The position numbers and the translations under genes are program-made. From the NCBI GenBank assembly GCA_963975245.1, contig CAXBFJ010000002.1, positions 372,001-436,000 on the forward strand: a DNA stretch of 64,000 bases, given 5' to 3'. The DNA comes from Panacagrimonas sp963975245. GTDB taxonomy: Bacteria > Pseudomonadota > Gammaproteobacteria > Nevskiales > Nevskiaceae. Shown piece after piece: positions 17,241-25,566 of this stretch. The notes beneath the pieces were generated by a model. That model searched no databases, was not told the origin of the DNA, and saw only the letters and a program-made list of their open reading frames with translations. Within the stretch, counting starts at the first letter, position 1. Every line of letters starts with the position of its first letter.

Positions 17241-17297
17241 ATGAATCATCCCACCACGATTGATCCTCAAAGCACAGGGAACAGCTGGGAGCGCTAG
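17241..17297 (+). pseudogene. nthA: Remnant of nitrile hydratase alpha subunit (first 18 codons)
   Basis: An ATG 12 bases after the nthB stop, with GGGAGAA before it, opens a frame of 18 codons (MNHPTTIDPQSTGNSWER) and then TAG. Reading through the stop gives ILESLQSC, similar to the first helix of alpha chains, and then a second stop. No metal site (CTLCSC type) is found downstream. This is where the accessory island begins. Confidence 0.6.
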
Positions 17298-17927
17298 ATT
17301 CTAGAAAGTCTCCAATCCTGTCCTGCGAGCAATTCTGTCGCAACTCGATTGCCGGCTTGAATCGGTCGGTTGGCAATGACGAAGCTAACTCGCAATTGCC
17401 AACGATAGTAACGCCCAGGTGGGGGGACTTCCCATCGCCCAACACCGCTATCACCCCCCAGAGCGCGGATCAATGTTGGCCTTTGGCGAGGGCTGGAAGC
17501 AAATCAGCTAATCCGCTGATTCCTTTTGGACCGCTCTCGCAAACCAATTAACTCGAAGACGCACTGAATTAGCAATGACGCACTGAATTAGCAATGACGG
17601 ACTTAATTAGCTACTCACACCAGTGTAGCGATCGAAAATGGTCTGATAATCGGGCATCAATAAAATCAATGCGTTGGTAATTTTCGGCGCAGATTGCGAA
17701 TTGCGCCCGTCCGGAGCACACACGATCCAATATTAATTAGGTCTGCAAAACCTCAGGAGGCCAAATCCATCTTCAGAAATCGAGACGTTCATGGTGGGAC
17801 GTCTGCATCAAGAGTGAGGGAAACGGGCGGGTTCCGTCGCAAGTGGATACCTCTATTCCTAGATCCGGTCTAAGAATTTGGAATTGGGGCCGATACAATG
17901 TACTGCGCTGTGACTTGATGGATAAAA
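17298..17927. other. Island edge: palindromes and short tandem repeats, no gene
   Basis: About 630 bases, richer in A+T than the flanks. Visible are TTGGCAAT (17370-17377) with ATTGCCAA (17395-17402), AATCAGC (17502-17508) with GCTGATT (17515-17521), a G-run/C-run pair near 17420-17460, and a 19-bp tandem repeat at 17558. Such repeat-rich DNA fits a transposon end or its transposase sites, but no terminus was proven. Confidence 0.45.
17558..17614 (+). repeat. 19-bp tandem repeat, three units
   Basis: GACGCACTGAATTAGCAAT occurs twice exactly (17558-17576, 17577-17595) and a third, degenerate unit follows (17596-17614). Confidence 0.75.
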
Positions 17928-18803
17928 ATGTCTATTAAAAACAAAGAAATAGGCGGACGGCTGGTCCGGCTATTCAGCTCGTCGACGTTTCGTTCGCTGT
18001 CGTCGCCCACCGCGCCGACCGTCATGCGGTCGATCGTCGCGGAATCTGGAGCGACTGGATTAGGGCGTCGAATGCGCCTTCGGCTACTTTTTGACCAAGC
18101 GTATGACCGCTTAATGGATTCGTATCGATCTGAATATTTCTATAAAAACGCGATCGTCAACCAGATTTTGTTGCAAAAGCACACGCTTGACGGGGGGGCT
18201 CGCTCGGCACGGTTGCTTACGGAGTTTTGGGCGGGTGAGGCGCGAGTAGATATCGGTATAGTCAATGGGACATCTACCGCATACGAGATTAAGACTGAAC
18301 TCGATACTTTGGATCGACTCTCCAACCAATTGCACTGGTACTCGAAGGTTTTTGACCGTGTATACGTTGTCGTTGCAAACAAGAATTGGCCGTCAATCGC
18401 CAAAGTGTTACCTCGGCACGTTGGCTTAATCACAATGTCCCCTGATGGCAGGCTCCTAGAGAGGCTTGGCGCAGCGTCGAACAAGGCCAACATAGACTTG
18501 CGCGTACTGTTTCGCGCAATGCGCGAGATGGAAGTATTGGACATCTGCCATCGTAGATTTGGTGTTGATTACGCGACACCGAATGGGCTGCGTCTTGATG
18601 AGTGCTGGCGGGTTTTCAAAACCCTTGACCATGAGGAGGCGCATGATCTGATGGTTGAGGTTTTGCGCCGTCGCGCAATCCATCCCGCGCAGAGTGCCCT
18701 GATAGAGAGTGCGCCTAGCAGTCTCAAAGTCCACGCCATTGGCATGGTCATGAACGTCAGGCAATATCGTATGGCCTTGAATCAATTGGATGCTGTCGCG
18801 TAA
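17928..18803 (+). CDS. sce7726-family protein (nuclease-like)
   Basis: A 291-residue protein matching the sce7726 family. The centre shows a PD-(D/E)xK-like core: Asp in ARVDIGIVNG and Glu-x-Lys in TAYEIKTELDTLDRL. The N-terminal 50 residues are Ser/Arg-rich. The family is known mainly from co-occurrence with sce7725 and has no assigned reaction; a DNA-cleaving role is inferred from the motif. The ATG at 17928 follows an A/T-rich leader without a strong ribosome site. The sce7725 gene starts 107 bases downstream on the same strand, so the two probably work together. Confidence 0.75.
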   Translation: MSIKNKEIGGRLVRLFSSSTFRSLSSPTAPTVMRSIVAESGATGLGRRMRLRLLFDQAYDRLMDSYRSEYFYKNAIVNQILLQKHTLDGGARSARLLTEFWAGEARVDIGIVNGTSTAYEIKTELDTLDRLSNQLHWYSKVFDRVYVVVANKNWPSIAKVLPRHVGLITMSPDGRLLERLGAASNKANIDLRVLFRAMREMEVLDICHRRFGVDYATPNGLRLDECWRVFKTLDHEEAHDLMVEVLRRRAIHPAQSALIESAPSSLKVHAIGMVMNVRQYRMALNQLDAVA

Positions 18804-18910
18804 TATCTGTCTCGAGGCCGGTCCGAAAGGTGTGTGGCGCATTACCGGACCGGTTGACCCCATAACTGCAGAACCCGACATCCCGTCACTACCCGGTAAA
18901 GGGGGGTTCT

Positions 18911-19894
18911 ATGTACGTGCCAGTTATTCACGCTCGTCAATCTGAGCGCCAAGCTATCAAGAATGTGGCGGACAAGATTCGTTCTGCTAAGAACGTCTAT
19001 CCGCTGGTCATTCCCGTCCAAGACAATCCTCTGACTCCCGGGTCGGGGCTGCGCGGAGCCGCCCAACTAATCGCGGGATTCAGTAAGGTCGAGGTGCCCT
19101 TTGCTTTTCTGGTCACCCCCTACGTGCAGAAGGTTCAGGCAACCCAGACCCAGCTCCTGGACGCTATAGCTAATCTAGATTCCAAGAATATGGCGACTCC
19201 CGTCGTCGCGGTCACCAATGGTAAGGCTGCATCGACTGTCGAGGCAGAAATCAATCTTCTGCCACCCGGCTCATTTTCTATTCTTCACGTCTCGGCTGCA
19301 CCGAACGTTCCCAAATTGCTGGGTCTTTTGAGCAAGTACGCGGATCGCATTCAGGCTCACTATTTTTACGCTGATGGGTGTGACGAATGGTATTGCGACA
19401 TCTGGCAGGGCGCGTTTCGTGTTCTCATTGAGGATGGATTTGTGCGTCAAGACCGGAATGCGGATTACGGCACGAATTGGGATGAGCATTATTCGGATCT
19501 TGCTTTCAGGTACTCAATGGAAGGGTTTCAAGGGTACGGAGACCATACGATCTGTGGGGAGAAATTTTTTCCGGGCGGTGGACCGGCCCGCACCGTTGCC
19601 ATACATCTGACGTATCCAGCGCCGCTAGGCGGAGCGGCATACTCGGATGTTCGAATCAGACACTTTTTGTCGGCGAGTGACGCGAAGTCGGTTGGAGCCG
19701 CAGTTTGCTATTTCGAAGCGCTCGGCGATCTCGTTGCGTTCTACAACGCTCATGTTCAAGACTTGTCATTTTCGCGGGCTTGCCAAGAATTTGTGGGAAA
19801 TTTGGGTCCGCCGCCGCATTTCCCGCAACTCGGCACTGTGAAGCGCATTTCAATTCAGCATCACATCGAATTAATGATTCACCTCAAGACGTAA
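18911..19894 (+). CDS. sce7725-family protein (phage beta-protein-like)
   Basis: A 327-residue protein starting at ATG 18911 with GGGGGG before it. It opens MYVPVIHARQSERQAIKNVA and has YPLVIPVQDNP, typical of sce7725 and of the phage 'beta protein' fold, which is a TIM-barrel-like unit. No catalytic residues can be named with confidence; acidic clusters occur (DGCDEWYCDIW). It forms a two-gene unit with the sce7726 protein. The pairing recurs in mobile and defence-rich regions, which suits this location; a defence function is inference. Confidence 0.75.
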   Translation: MYVPVIHARQSERQAIKNVADKIRSAKNVYPLVIPVQDNPLTPGSGLRGAAQLIAGFSKVEVPFAFLVTPYVQKVQATQTQLLDAIANLDSKNMATPVVAVTNGKAASTVEAEINLLPPGSFSILHVSAAPNVPKLLGLLSKYADRIQAHYFYADGCDEWYCDIWQGAFRVLIEDGFVRQDRNADYGTNWDEHYSDLAFRYSMEGFQGYGDHTICGEKFFPGGGPARTVAIHLTYPAPLGGAAYSDVRIRHFLSASDAKSVGAAVCYFEALGDLVAFYNAHVQDLSFSRACQEFVGNLGPPPHFPQLGTVKRISIQHHIELMIHLKT

Positions 19895-19911
19895 CGGTAT
19901 CGGGTGCGGTC

Positions 19912-20544
19912 TCATTGGCCGAGAAGGTTGCCCGTTTCTGCGCGAAGCTTTTCGATGTACTCGATGAGCTTGGTTTTAGCGGCCGCCCTCGTTGCGTTCG
20001 GTTGACAAAACGCATTGATCATTGCCTTGTCTGCTTCCGGTTCCGCTGCCACGCCGGCTCGGACCACAGCGAAACCGACGTCGTCAATTTGCATGAGCAT
20101 TTCCTGCTCCAGGCACCGAACACGCCCGGAGAGGCGATTGTTGACCTGGGTGCAGGCTTTTTCTCTAGCAACTGCGCGCAAAGCATTCTTGTCATGGGTG
20201 TACACAACGCTGTTGGAATCGCACGCTGCGGCAGCAAGCCAGACTGCGTCTCCGACGTCAATTCCGTTGACCATGTAACAGCATGTCACTAGGCGCTTTC
20301 CGCAATCGTCTAGCGAAATCGACGTATGTTTCTCTACAAATTTCCTTAGTTGGTCACGATGCTCGAATTTGGGGAGTTTCAAGTTCGAGCCGACCTTGTT
20401 TTGCAGATCAAACGTACCTTCTATTGAAGGTTGATATGAAATTCGGCCACGTTCCCGTCTGATTCGAGATTCAAAAGAATTCAACAGGCCAAACCGTGTC
20501 AATTTGGCAAGAAAATCATTGTCGCAAATCGCAAGCAGCCCCAT
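19912..20544 (-). CDS. PIN-like domain protein, probable RNase toxin
   Basis: A 210-residue protein with the spaced acidic residues of a PIN nuclease: Asp in AICDNDFLAKL at the start, Asp in IDVGDAVWLAAA and Asp in VYTHDKNALRAVA. The remaining C-terminal 70 residues are helical. PIN proteins cut RNA with Mg ions. The gene starts 14 bases after the stop of an ImmA/IrrE-type gene on the same strand, the order used by HigBA-like or ImmA-associated toxin-antitoxin and defence pairs. It ends 17 bases from the convergent sce7725 gene. Confidence 0.7.
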   Translation of the reverse strand: MGLLAICDNDFLAKLTRFGLLNSFESRIRRERGRISYQPSIEGTFDLQNKVGSNLKLPKFEHRDQLRKFVEKHTSISLDDCGKRLVTCCYMVNGIDVGDAVWLAAAACDSNSVVYTHDKNALRAVAREKACTQVNNRLSGRVRCLEQEMLMQIDDVGFAVVRAGVAAEPEADKAMINAFCQPNATRAAAKTKLIEYIEKLRAETGNLLGQ

Positions 20545-20558
20545 CTTGGCTCGAGAAA

Positions 20559-21536
20559 TTACAGTGCCAAAACACGTTTGAGAAAAATTGCTTGCTCATC
20601 CGAGAGGGGTTCCAAGTCCAAATTCTCATTCGCGAAGTCCTGATTCACGAGTACGGGCGCGTCAGCTGATGGTTCTACTTGCTGGAGAAGCGTCATCGCA
20701 ACTGGCCATCGTCCCGTCTCCATTCCGTATCGAAGTGCGAGGTGGCCGCGATCAATCTTTTGCTGACGAGCTAAATCCTTCAGAGAGCGCTCAATCTCAG
20801 AGTGGCTTGAGCCGGTTGGAATCTGAACGTCTCTAGATCCACCCAAAACGGTTAGCGCGTATTCATCTGCCTGAATTTCCTGCTCATCCTTGTCGGAAGC
20901 GAAGTTATCACTATCGTCGATAATGATCTGATCGCGACCCACGTGTCCTTGAGCAATATGCCCCGCCTCGTGCGCCACATCAAACGCGTGCCACGCGCTT
21001 TCCTTGCGCGCGCTGCCAAGTATTATTACTGGCCTTCCCGCAACATCCACGGCCATACCTGCAGGGCGCGCGAGCTTATCTGGCCAGTCAGAGTAATGCG
21101 CGACTGGAACGCCATGCATCCAAAGCGACGTAAGTAGCCCTGGTAGGTGGACGATGCCGTTTGATTCAAGGATCTCTTTTCGAAGATCCAACGGATCTTC
21201 TGGAAGCGGGACAAAAGGGTGCGGGCATGCGGCGGACAGTGAGCGGGCGAGTGAGTAAAACATAGACGCAGCGGGCTTTAACTTGCCCGTGTTGGTCGTG
21301 CGCAATCGCTTGAATCGAGGAGCGGTCGGAAGCGCGCCGAAGGCCACAGACTGCTCTTCCTCAAGTGAGCTGAGATCAAGGCCCAACTCCTTGGCTAGGA
21401 GCAGTTTGACTTCGATCAGCCCGGTTTCGGTCTGGGGCGGATACTCCATGACCCAGCTCGGAAGGACGCGACTCAAGTAGGCCGGTCTTATGCCAACCTT
21501 TGCGACTCGCTTAATAAGTTGCTGGACAGATTCCAT
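20559..21536 (-). CDS. ImmA/IrrE-family metallopeptidase with N-terminal HTH-like region
   Basis: A 325-residue protein. Residues around 185-195 read FDVAHEAGHIAQGH, the HExxH zinc motif of ImmA/IrrE proteases, and further acidic residues follow (QEIQADEYAL), giving the third ligand. The first 100 residues probably contain the DNA-binding part. In phage and transposon systems such proteases cut a repressor; in toxin-antitoxin pairs they act as antitoxin. It is the first gene of a two-gene operon with the PIN-like gene and has an inverted repeat upstream. Confidence 0.85.
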   Translation of the reverse strand: MESVQQLIKRVAKVGIRPAYLSRVLPSWVMEYPPQTETGLIEVKLLLAKELGLDLSSLEEEQSVAFGALPTAPRFKRLRTTNTGKLKPAASMFYSLARSLSAACPHPFVPLPEDPLDLRKEILESNGIVHLPGLLTSLWMHGVPVAHYSDWPDKLARPAGMAVDVAGRPVIILGSARKESAWHAFDVAHEAGHIAQGHVGRDQIIIDDSDNFASDKDEQEIQADEYALTVLGGSRDVQIPTGSSHSEIERSLKDLARQQKIDRGHLALRYGMETGRWPVAMTLLQQVEPSADAPVLVNQDFANENLDLEPLSDEQAIFLKRVLAL

Positions 21537-22007
21537 CAGTAGCCCACGGCTCAGCAGGGGGATGTGTATGCGTCAAGCAATGGCGACCATAGTGACTATT
21601 GTACAACGTCGCGTAACTGAGGATACACGAAAACTGTAAAGATATACAGTATCGGAGATGCGGGTTTTCAAACTGAGCTATTCGCTTGAATCTTCGAACC
21701 TGAGTCAATACATTGCTCATCAGCCGAAGACGATCTTCCCGCCGAATTGGCTGAAGGCGAGGACAGTGTGGCGGCGCCAGGGCCAAGGAATTTCCTGGTT
21801 GAACGAGGTGATCGGACTGCCGATCTCGGTTCGCATTAATGCAACCGCGGGCGTCGTTCTTATTTTTTCAGGTAGGGTGCCAGAGTGCTTATGGTAGTCG
21901 GGCAGACTCGGGATTCCGGTTCGGAATTTCTCCGGCTACCGCTGAGCACTGACCGGGTTCCTCAGCCCAAGATGATTTCGCGACAATCAATCATCTGAAA
22001 AGTTTGA
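21537..22007. other. Promoter region of the ImmA/PIN operon, no gene called
   Basis: About 470 bases. It has the inverted repeat at 21633-21650. A 79-codon plus-strand ORF (21658-21897) lacks a ribosome site and family features and is left uncalled. Confidence 0.4.
21633..21650. promoter_or_regulatory. Inverted repeat upstream of the ImmA/IrrE gene
   Basis: ACTGTA (21633-21638), AAGATA, TACAGT (21645-21650), perfect arms, about 100 bases before the start. It would suit autoregulation by the HTH part of the ImmA/IrrE protein. Confidence 0.45.
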
Positions 22008-22313
22008 CTATCTTTCCCGAGTTCGACCTGCCAAGACGTTCGCATACTCAGCGTCTGTCATAGGACTGGGCACAGCTTCTTTGAGCTGGCTAAATTTTGG
22101 TCGTCGCGGTGTCGCTCGTGAGTCTGAGGATCTTGGGCGGATGGAAGGATTGCCTCTTTCCAAGAGTTCTGCAGCATCTTCAGCTGATAAACCTACTTCG
22201 ATCAGCAACTTCAAGAATGCGTCAGCGTGATCCTTCGCCCATGCGGCGAGACGCTCTGGGCTATCCGCTAATTCTTGGAGGTCTACCGGACCCGAATGAT
22301 TGATTTCTCGCAT
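22008..22313 (-). CDS. Small protein of unknown function
   Basis: A 101-residue ORF. The N-terminal 50 residues are acidic and helical (VDLQELADSPERLAAWAKDH), the middle is Arg/Ser/Pro-rich and probably flexible, and the end is MTDAEYANVLAGRTRER. No signal peptide or known domain. It precedes no close neighbour on its strand: the 376-residue gene starts its downstream end 114 bases to the right. It could be an antitoxin-like or phage-derived small protein, but nothing in the sequence proves this. Confidence 0.45.
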   Translation of the reverse strand: MREINHSGPVDLQELADSPERLAAWAKDHADAFLKLLIEVGLSAEDAAELLERGNPSIRPRSSDSRATPRRPKFSQLKEAVPSPMTDAEYANVLAGRTRER

Positions 22314-22427
22314 GCTGTCAGGAGATGAATGAACGCACTGAACCGATTCGACGGGGGCAAACTGGTTCCTTCGTTAAGTTTATTGCCGATCGAGCTGATC
22401 TCCGTCCACGTGCGAGAGAAAGTCGAA

Positions 22428-23558
22428 TTATTCCTCTTCAATTGAATCGCGCCAATCCAGTTTGCCAACCGGTATCTGGTCATCCCAGACTTTTACGGTC
22501 CAACTGGCGCCCACGTTCCACAAGCGGGACGCTTCAAAAATTCTTGGAAATTCTTGCGCGGTGGTGCTTTTTCCGCCCTTACTGGCAAGGACCAACTCAC
22601 CCAAGATATCCCACCAATTGTCTTCCAGCCACTGTAGCCGTTCGTCTCGCTCGACGATGGGTGTCCCCGGTTGTGGTTTCAGTTCGTACAGAGACATCGG
22701 TCCGATCATTTGTGTTCGTTGCGAAAACCAACGTTTGTTGCGCAGATCCTCCTTCTTTTTCTTTACAAGGTCGCTATCGTCCTCGCAATCCTCTTCTTTA
22801 GCGGGATTGCCTAGAATGCCTTTTCTCGGCCAAAGCCGAAAATCAATTTCGCTGCGATCGTTGTGGACGATGCGCCGGACCAGTAGGCAGTAGAAGAACC
22901 CGTTGAAATACGGCAAATCCATGGCATCGTCGAACAGCTTGGAGCAGGTTGCCAAGGCATCCAAATAGATCTGTGCTTCTCCGAATCGGGATCGCAAGAT
23001 GGCCAGTCGACATTGGATTGCAAGAATGAGCAACGCGTCGAGGTTTGATCGATCCGAGATTTTCTTTGCGCCGGCTTCTATGAGTGGTAGCTCGCCGGGG
23101 ATTGCGGGGAATCCTGGCCCACAGATATCCGAAGCGAGGTTTGCGAGCCGTGGCTTGCAGACATCGATTCTGACCATGAGTTCGTCGTTTATCGCATCCA
23201 GTTGATTGATGCTGGGCGTCTCGTCATCCAAGAGCGCATCCCAGATGCGATGTCGATAGTCATCTGAAGACTGAGGGAAGAGATTCTCCGCGGTGGTGAT
23301 CACGTCACGAATCGACCCAGGTTCGGCTTGCGGTATCACACCCAAGCGAGTGGCGCGGAACATCACTCGATCACGGATAGCAGATGTCGAGGTCATTCCC
23401 TTCTCCAGGAGCATCCCGTCTAGTTGCGCAGGGGTTGCGCCCGTTCGGCTTAGCAACTGATGGGCCCAGAGTGAGGTCCGAAACCGGCTAATGATGCTCA
23501 GTGCGGCACGCCCGCCCTTCGTGGGCTCCTCGCTCCCGCGATTCTTCTTTGGCTTCAT
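22428..23558 (-). CDS. Protein of unknown function, 376 residues
   Basis: A soluble protein without a signal peptide. It is mostly helical: residues 20-180 contain repeated short helices that might be TPR-like (LDALLILAIQCRLAILRSRF), then FFYCLLVRRIVHNDRSEIDF, a charged Lys/Glu stretch DLVKKKKEDLRNKRW, and a C-terminal part ending LDWRDSIEEE. No catalytic motif is visible and no family is recognised. It lies between the ImmA/PIN operon and the Tn7-like module, so island cargo is the most economical reading. The ATG at 23558 is the first available. Confidence 0.6.
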   Translation of the reverse strand: MKPKKNRGSEEPTKGGRAALSIISRFRTSLWAHQLLSRTGATPAQLDGMLLEKGMTSTSAIRDRVMFRATRLGVIPQAEPGSIRDVITTAENLFPQSSDDYRHRIWDALLDDETPSINQLDAINDELMVRIDVCKPRLANLASDICGPGFPAIPGELPLIEAGAKKISDRSNLDALLILAIQCRLAILRSRFGEAQIYLDALATCSKLFDDAMDLPYFNGFFYCLLVRRIVHNDRSEIDFRLWPRKGILGNPAKEEDCEDDSDLVKKKKEDLRNKRWFSQRTQMIGPMSLYELKPQPGTPIVERDERLQWLEDNWWDILGELVLASKGGKSTTAQEFPRIFEASRLWNVGASWTVKVWDDQIPVGKLDWRDSIEEE

Positions 23559-23734
23559 GACTGAGTGGCGCCTTTGTACCTGCGAAAGCTCGGAGTGGGC
23601 GAATCGGCCAAATCCAGGGGCATGTGGACCAAAGAGCCTCTGCCCCTATCACATTTCAATCCCGTTGTGTGGATCATAAATGGGGGGGTGAAAAAGCGCC
23701 TTAATGGTGCCACTAACCGCCGTAGCATGTCTCT

Positions 23735-23995
23735 ATGGCACCTAAGATCGATGGCCGTCAGGGCACCGAGCAGAACCTGGTCGCTCATCTCCTTGCGCTG
23801 CATGGCGAGGTCATGAGCGGGGAGGACCTGAAGCGAACCCTGGGTTACCGGTCAAAACGATCGTATTACCGGGCGATAGCCGAGGATCGGGTGCCAGTGA
23901 AGTTGTTCAAGCTGCGTGGAGGACGCGCCTGGAATGCCAGGACCCAAGACGTCGCGGAATGGCTCAGTCGGGTTGGCGGGCTAAACGAAGCCTAA
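23735..23995 (+). CDS. Small putative DNA-binding protein
   Basis: An 86-residue protein, ATG at 23735. The segment VMSGEDLKRTLGYRSKRSYYRAI reads as a helix-turn-helix or AlpA-like unit, followed by a wing-like RVPVKLFKLRGGRAWNAR and a closing helix. Such proteins are common as regulators or excision factors at the edges of integrated elements. It lies 735 bases upstream of tnsA, with structured DNA in between. Function is not known. Confidence 0.55.
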   Translation: MAPKIDGRQGTEQNLVAHLLALHGEVMSGEDLKRTLGYRSKRSYYRAIAEDRVPVKLFKLRGGRAWNARTQDVAEWLSRVGGLNEA

Positions 23996-24729
23996 GGGCG
24001 GACTTCAGTTCGTGATCCCGGAGTTGGGAAGAAGCACCCGTCGTAACGAGGTAGAAAAGAAAAGGGCCCGGAGTTTGCAGACTTCGAGCCCTTTGGGGTA
24101 CCGCTTTCGTATAGCAACCAAAGCGTCGCACCCCCTGAAGGTCTGGTCAAGGTGACAGTAGATGCCATTTGCTGCCATCTGAACTTCAGGCTTTTCGCCT
24201 CTCCGTTCACATCAACATGGAGAGTATGAAATGCATATCAATTCAATGAGATTCCCCCAGGCCGAGGTTTGCTCACGGACTCGCAGACCCTCTGCGCAGA
24301 CCGACTTGGAGCGACGCGAGATGCTGAAGCGGCCAAGCCGGCGTCGAGCGCCGGTTGATTACCCTGATCCCCCGTACCCCGGTCCGGCCTCGGACGGTTC
24401 AATGTCGGCACCTGGTAAATGCGGTAGCAGCGCGTCAGTCGGTCCGCAGACGAATTCCGAGTCCGATCAAGACTCGACGATTCTGATCGTGATCCGACGA
24501 ACACGGGATCAACTTCCGCATCCAGCCGTTCAAGTGACAATCGTCACTTGACTGCAGATGCGGTCGATACCGCGGGCTAAATAGTTCCGCGGTCGGCGCC
24601 AACTAAGGCGCCAACACCGCACTCCCTTCGCTTGGTCTTTCTTGTGCCGCGTATGCGGCGCGAAGGGAGCGCTTGCGCCAAAAACACTTAACACCAGTAG
24701 AGCCCTGCATGCCAGGGCAAGGAGGCTTT
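23996..24729. other. Structured region upstream of tnsA (possible transposon end)
   Basis: About 730 bases with an unusual density of inverted repeats: AAAGGGC/GCCCTTT (24061-24094, with a T-rich tail on the minus strand, so also a possible minus-strand terminator), CGCTTT/AAAGCG (24102-24125), CAAGTGAC/GTCACTTG (24531-24550), ACCGCGG/CCGCGGT (near 24569-24593), and CTCCCTTCGC/GCGAAGGGAG (24622-24669, enclosing GCCGC-GTAT-GCGGC). GGCGCCAAC occurs twice, 12 bases apart (24595, 24607). In Tn7 the tnsA start faces inward from one transposon end, so this could be that end. A 106-codon plus ORF here is not convincing. Confidence 0.45.
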
Positions 24730-25566
24730 ATGGGCGGTAGATACAAAGAGATGACACCACAGAGGATTGCGAACCAGATTGACGAAGGTCGCGGCCAAGG
24801 GGAGGGCAAGGAATTCACTCCCTGGTTTGAAGCAACGGAGTTTCCAACAAGGGGTCGAATGGTGCGGGCCAAGAGCCTGGTGACCGGACGGGTCATGCAC
24901 ATGGTGAGCGAGATCGAAGGTGCTTACCTGCACCTGATCGACTTCACTCCCGGCGTTGTCGATATTCGGGAGCAGTCCCTTTGCGACTTCGAGATGACGG
25001 TCGACATTGCTCGCCGTCTGCGGGTTCGACATCCACGAGCGTGGGAAGGTCACCTGGTTCCCATGACAACGGACTTTCTGGTGACGTTCGATGATGCGTG
25101 GGGCCGGCGCGAGCTGGCCCTGAGTGTCAAGTCCGAGGGAGAGCTGCGGGGGAGAAAAAAGGCGCGAGTGTTTCAAAAGCTGGCCATAGAGCAGTTGTAT
25201 CACGTGGCCAAAGGTCGCTCATTCCTGCTGGTGACCGATGCCGGGATCAATCCTCGCGTGATGTCCAATCTCGCACTGCTTGGCGAGGCTTTCCGAAGCG
25301 GCAGCTCAGAGATCTCCGACGCCGAACAATCGGCCTTCGAGCGTGCCTTCCCTCGCCACGAAAAGGATGGTTCCACCATCCGAGAGCGAATCGACGTGGC
25401 AGCGCTGGCCAGCGGGTTGCCGTCGCAGAAAGCAATCGATGCCTTCCGCCGAGCGGTCTGGTCGCGCCGGATTCTCATTGATCTGCGGCAGTGGATTCGT
25501 CTCAACAGTGAATTCGTGCCCACGACTGACGTCAACCTGGGGGTGGAGCTGCCATGGTCACGATAA
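24730..25566 (+). CDS. tnsA: Tn7-like transposase subunit A (TnsA endonuclease)
   Basis: From the ATG at 24730 (AAGGAGG five bases upstream) the protein has 278 residues; an earlier TTG start would add 19. TnsA is a type II restriction-enzyme-like nuclease that cuts the 5' ends of the transposon so that the element moves by cut-and-paste. The core is visible: Glu in VSEIEGAYLHLIDFTP, Asp in TTDFLVTFDD, and the VK pair in LALSVKSEGEL, in the order E-D-x-K. The C-terminal 100 residues, which contact TnsC in Tn7, are present. The stop overlaps the tnsB start by 13 bases. This gene is intact, unlike tnsB. Confidence 0.9.
   Translation: MGGRYKEMTPQRIANQIDEGRGQGEGKEFTPWFEATEFPTRGRMVRAKSLVTGRVMHMVSEIEGAYLHLIDFTPGVVDIREQSLCDFEMTVDIARRLRVRHPRAWEGHLVPMTTDFLVTFDDAWGRRELALSVKSEGELRGRKKARVFQKLAIEQLYHVAKGRSFLLVTDAGINPRVMSNLALLGEAFRSGSSEISDAEQSAFERAFPRHEKDGSTIRERIDVAALASGLPSQKAIDAFRRAVWSRRILIDLRQWIRLNSEFVPTTDVNLGVELPWSR

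Noticed and set aside
17558..17614. Short tandem repeat read as a mini CRISPR
   Set aside because: Units are back to back without spacers, so it is a simple tandem repeat.
24231..24551. Plus-strand ORF of 106 codons in the tnsA upstream region
   Set aside because: Pro/Arg/Ser-rich and low in hydrophobic residues; the DNA is dominated by hairpins, and no family was recognised.
23996..24729. CRISPR array or guide RNA for the Tn7-like element
   Set aside because: No regularly spaced direct repeats of 25-40 bp with spacers exist here or elsewhere in the window, and there are no cas genes.
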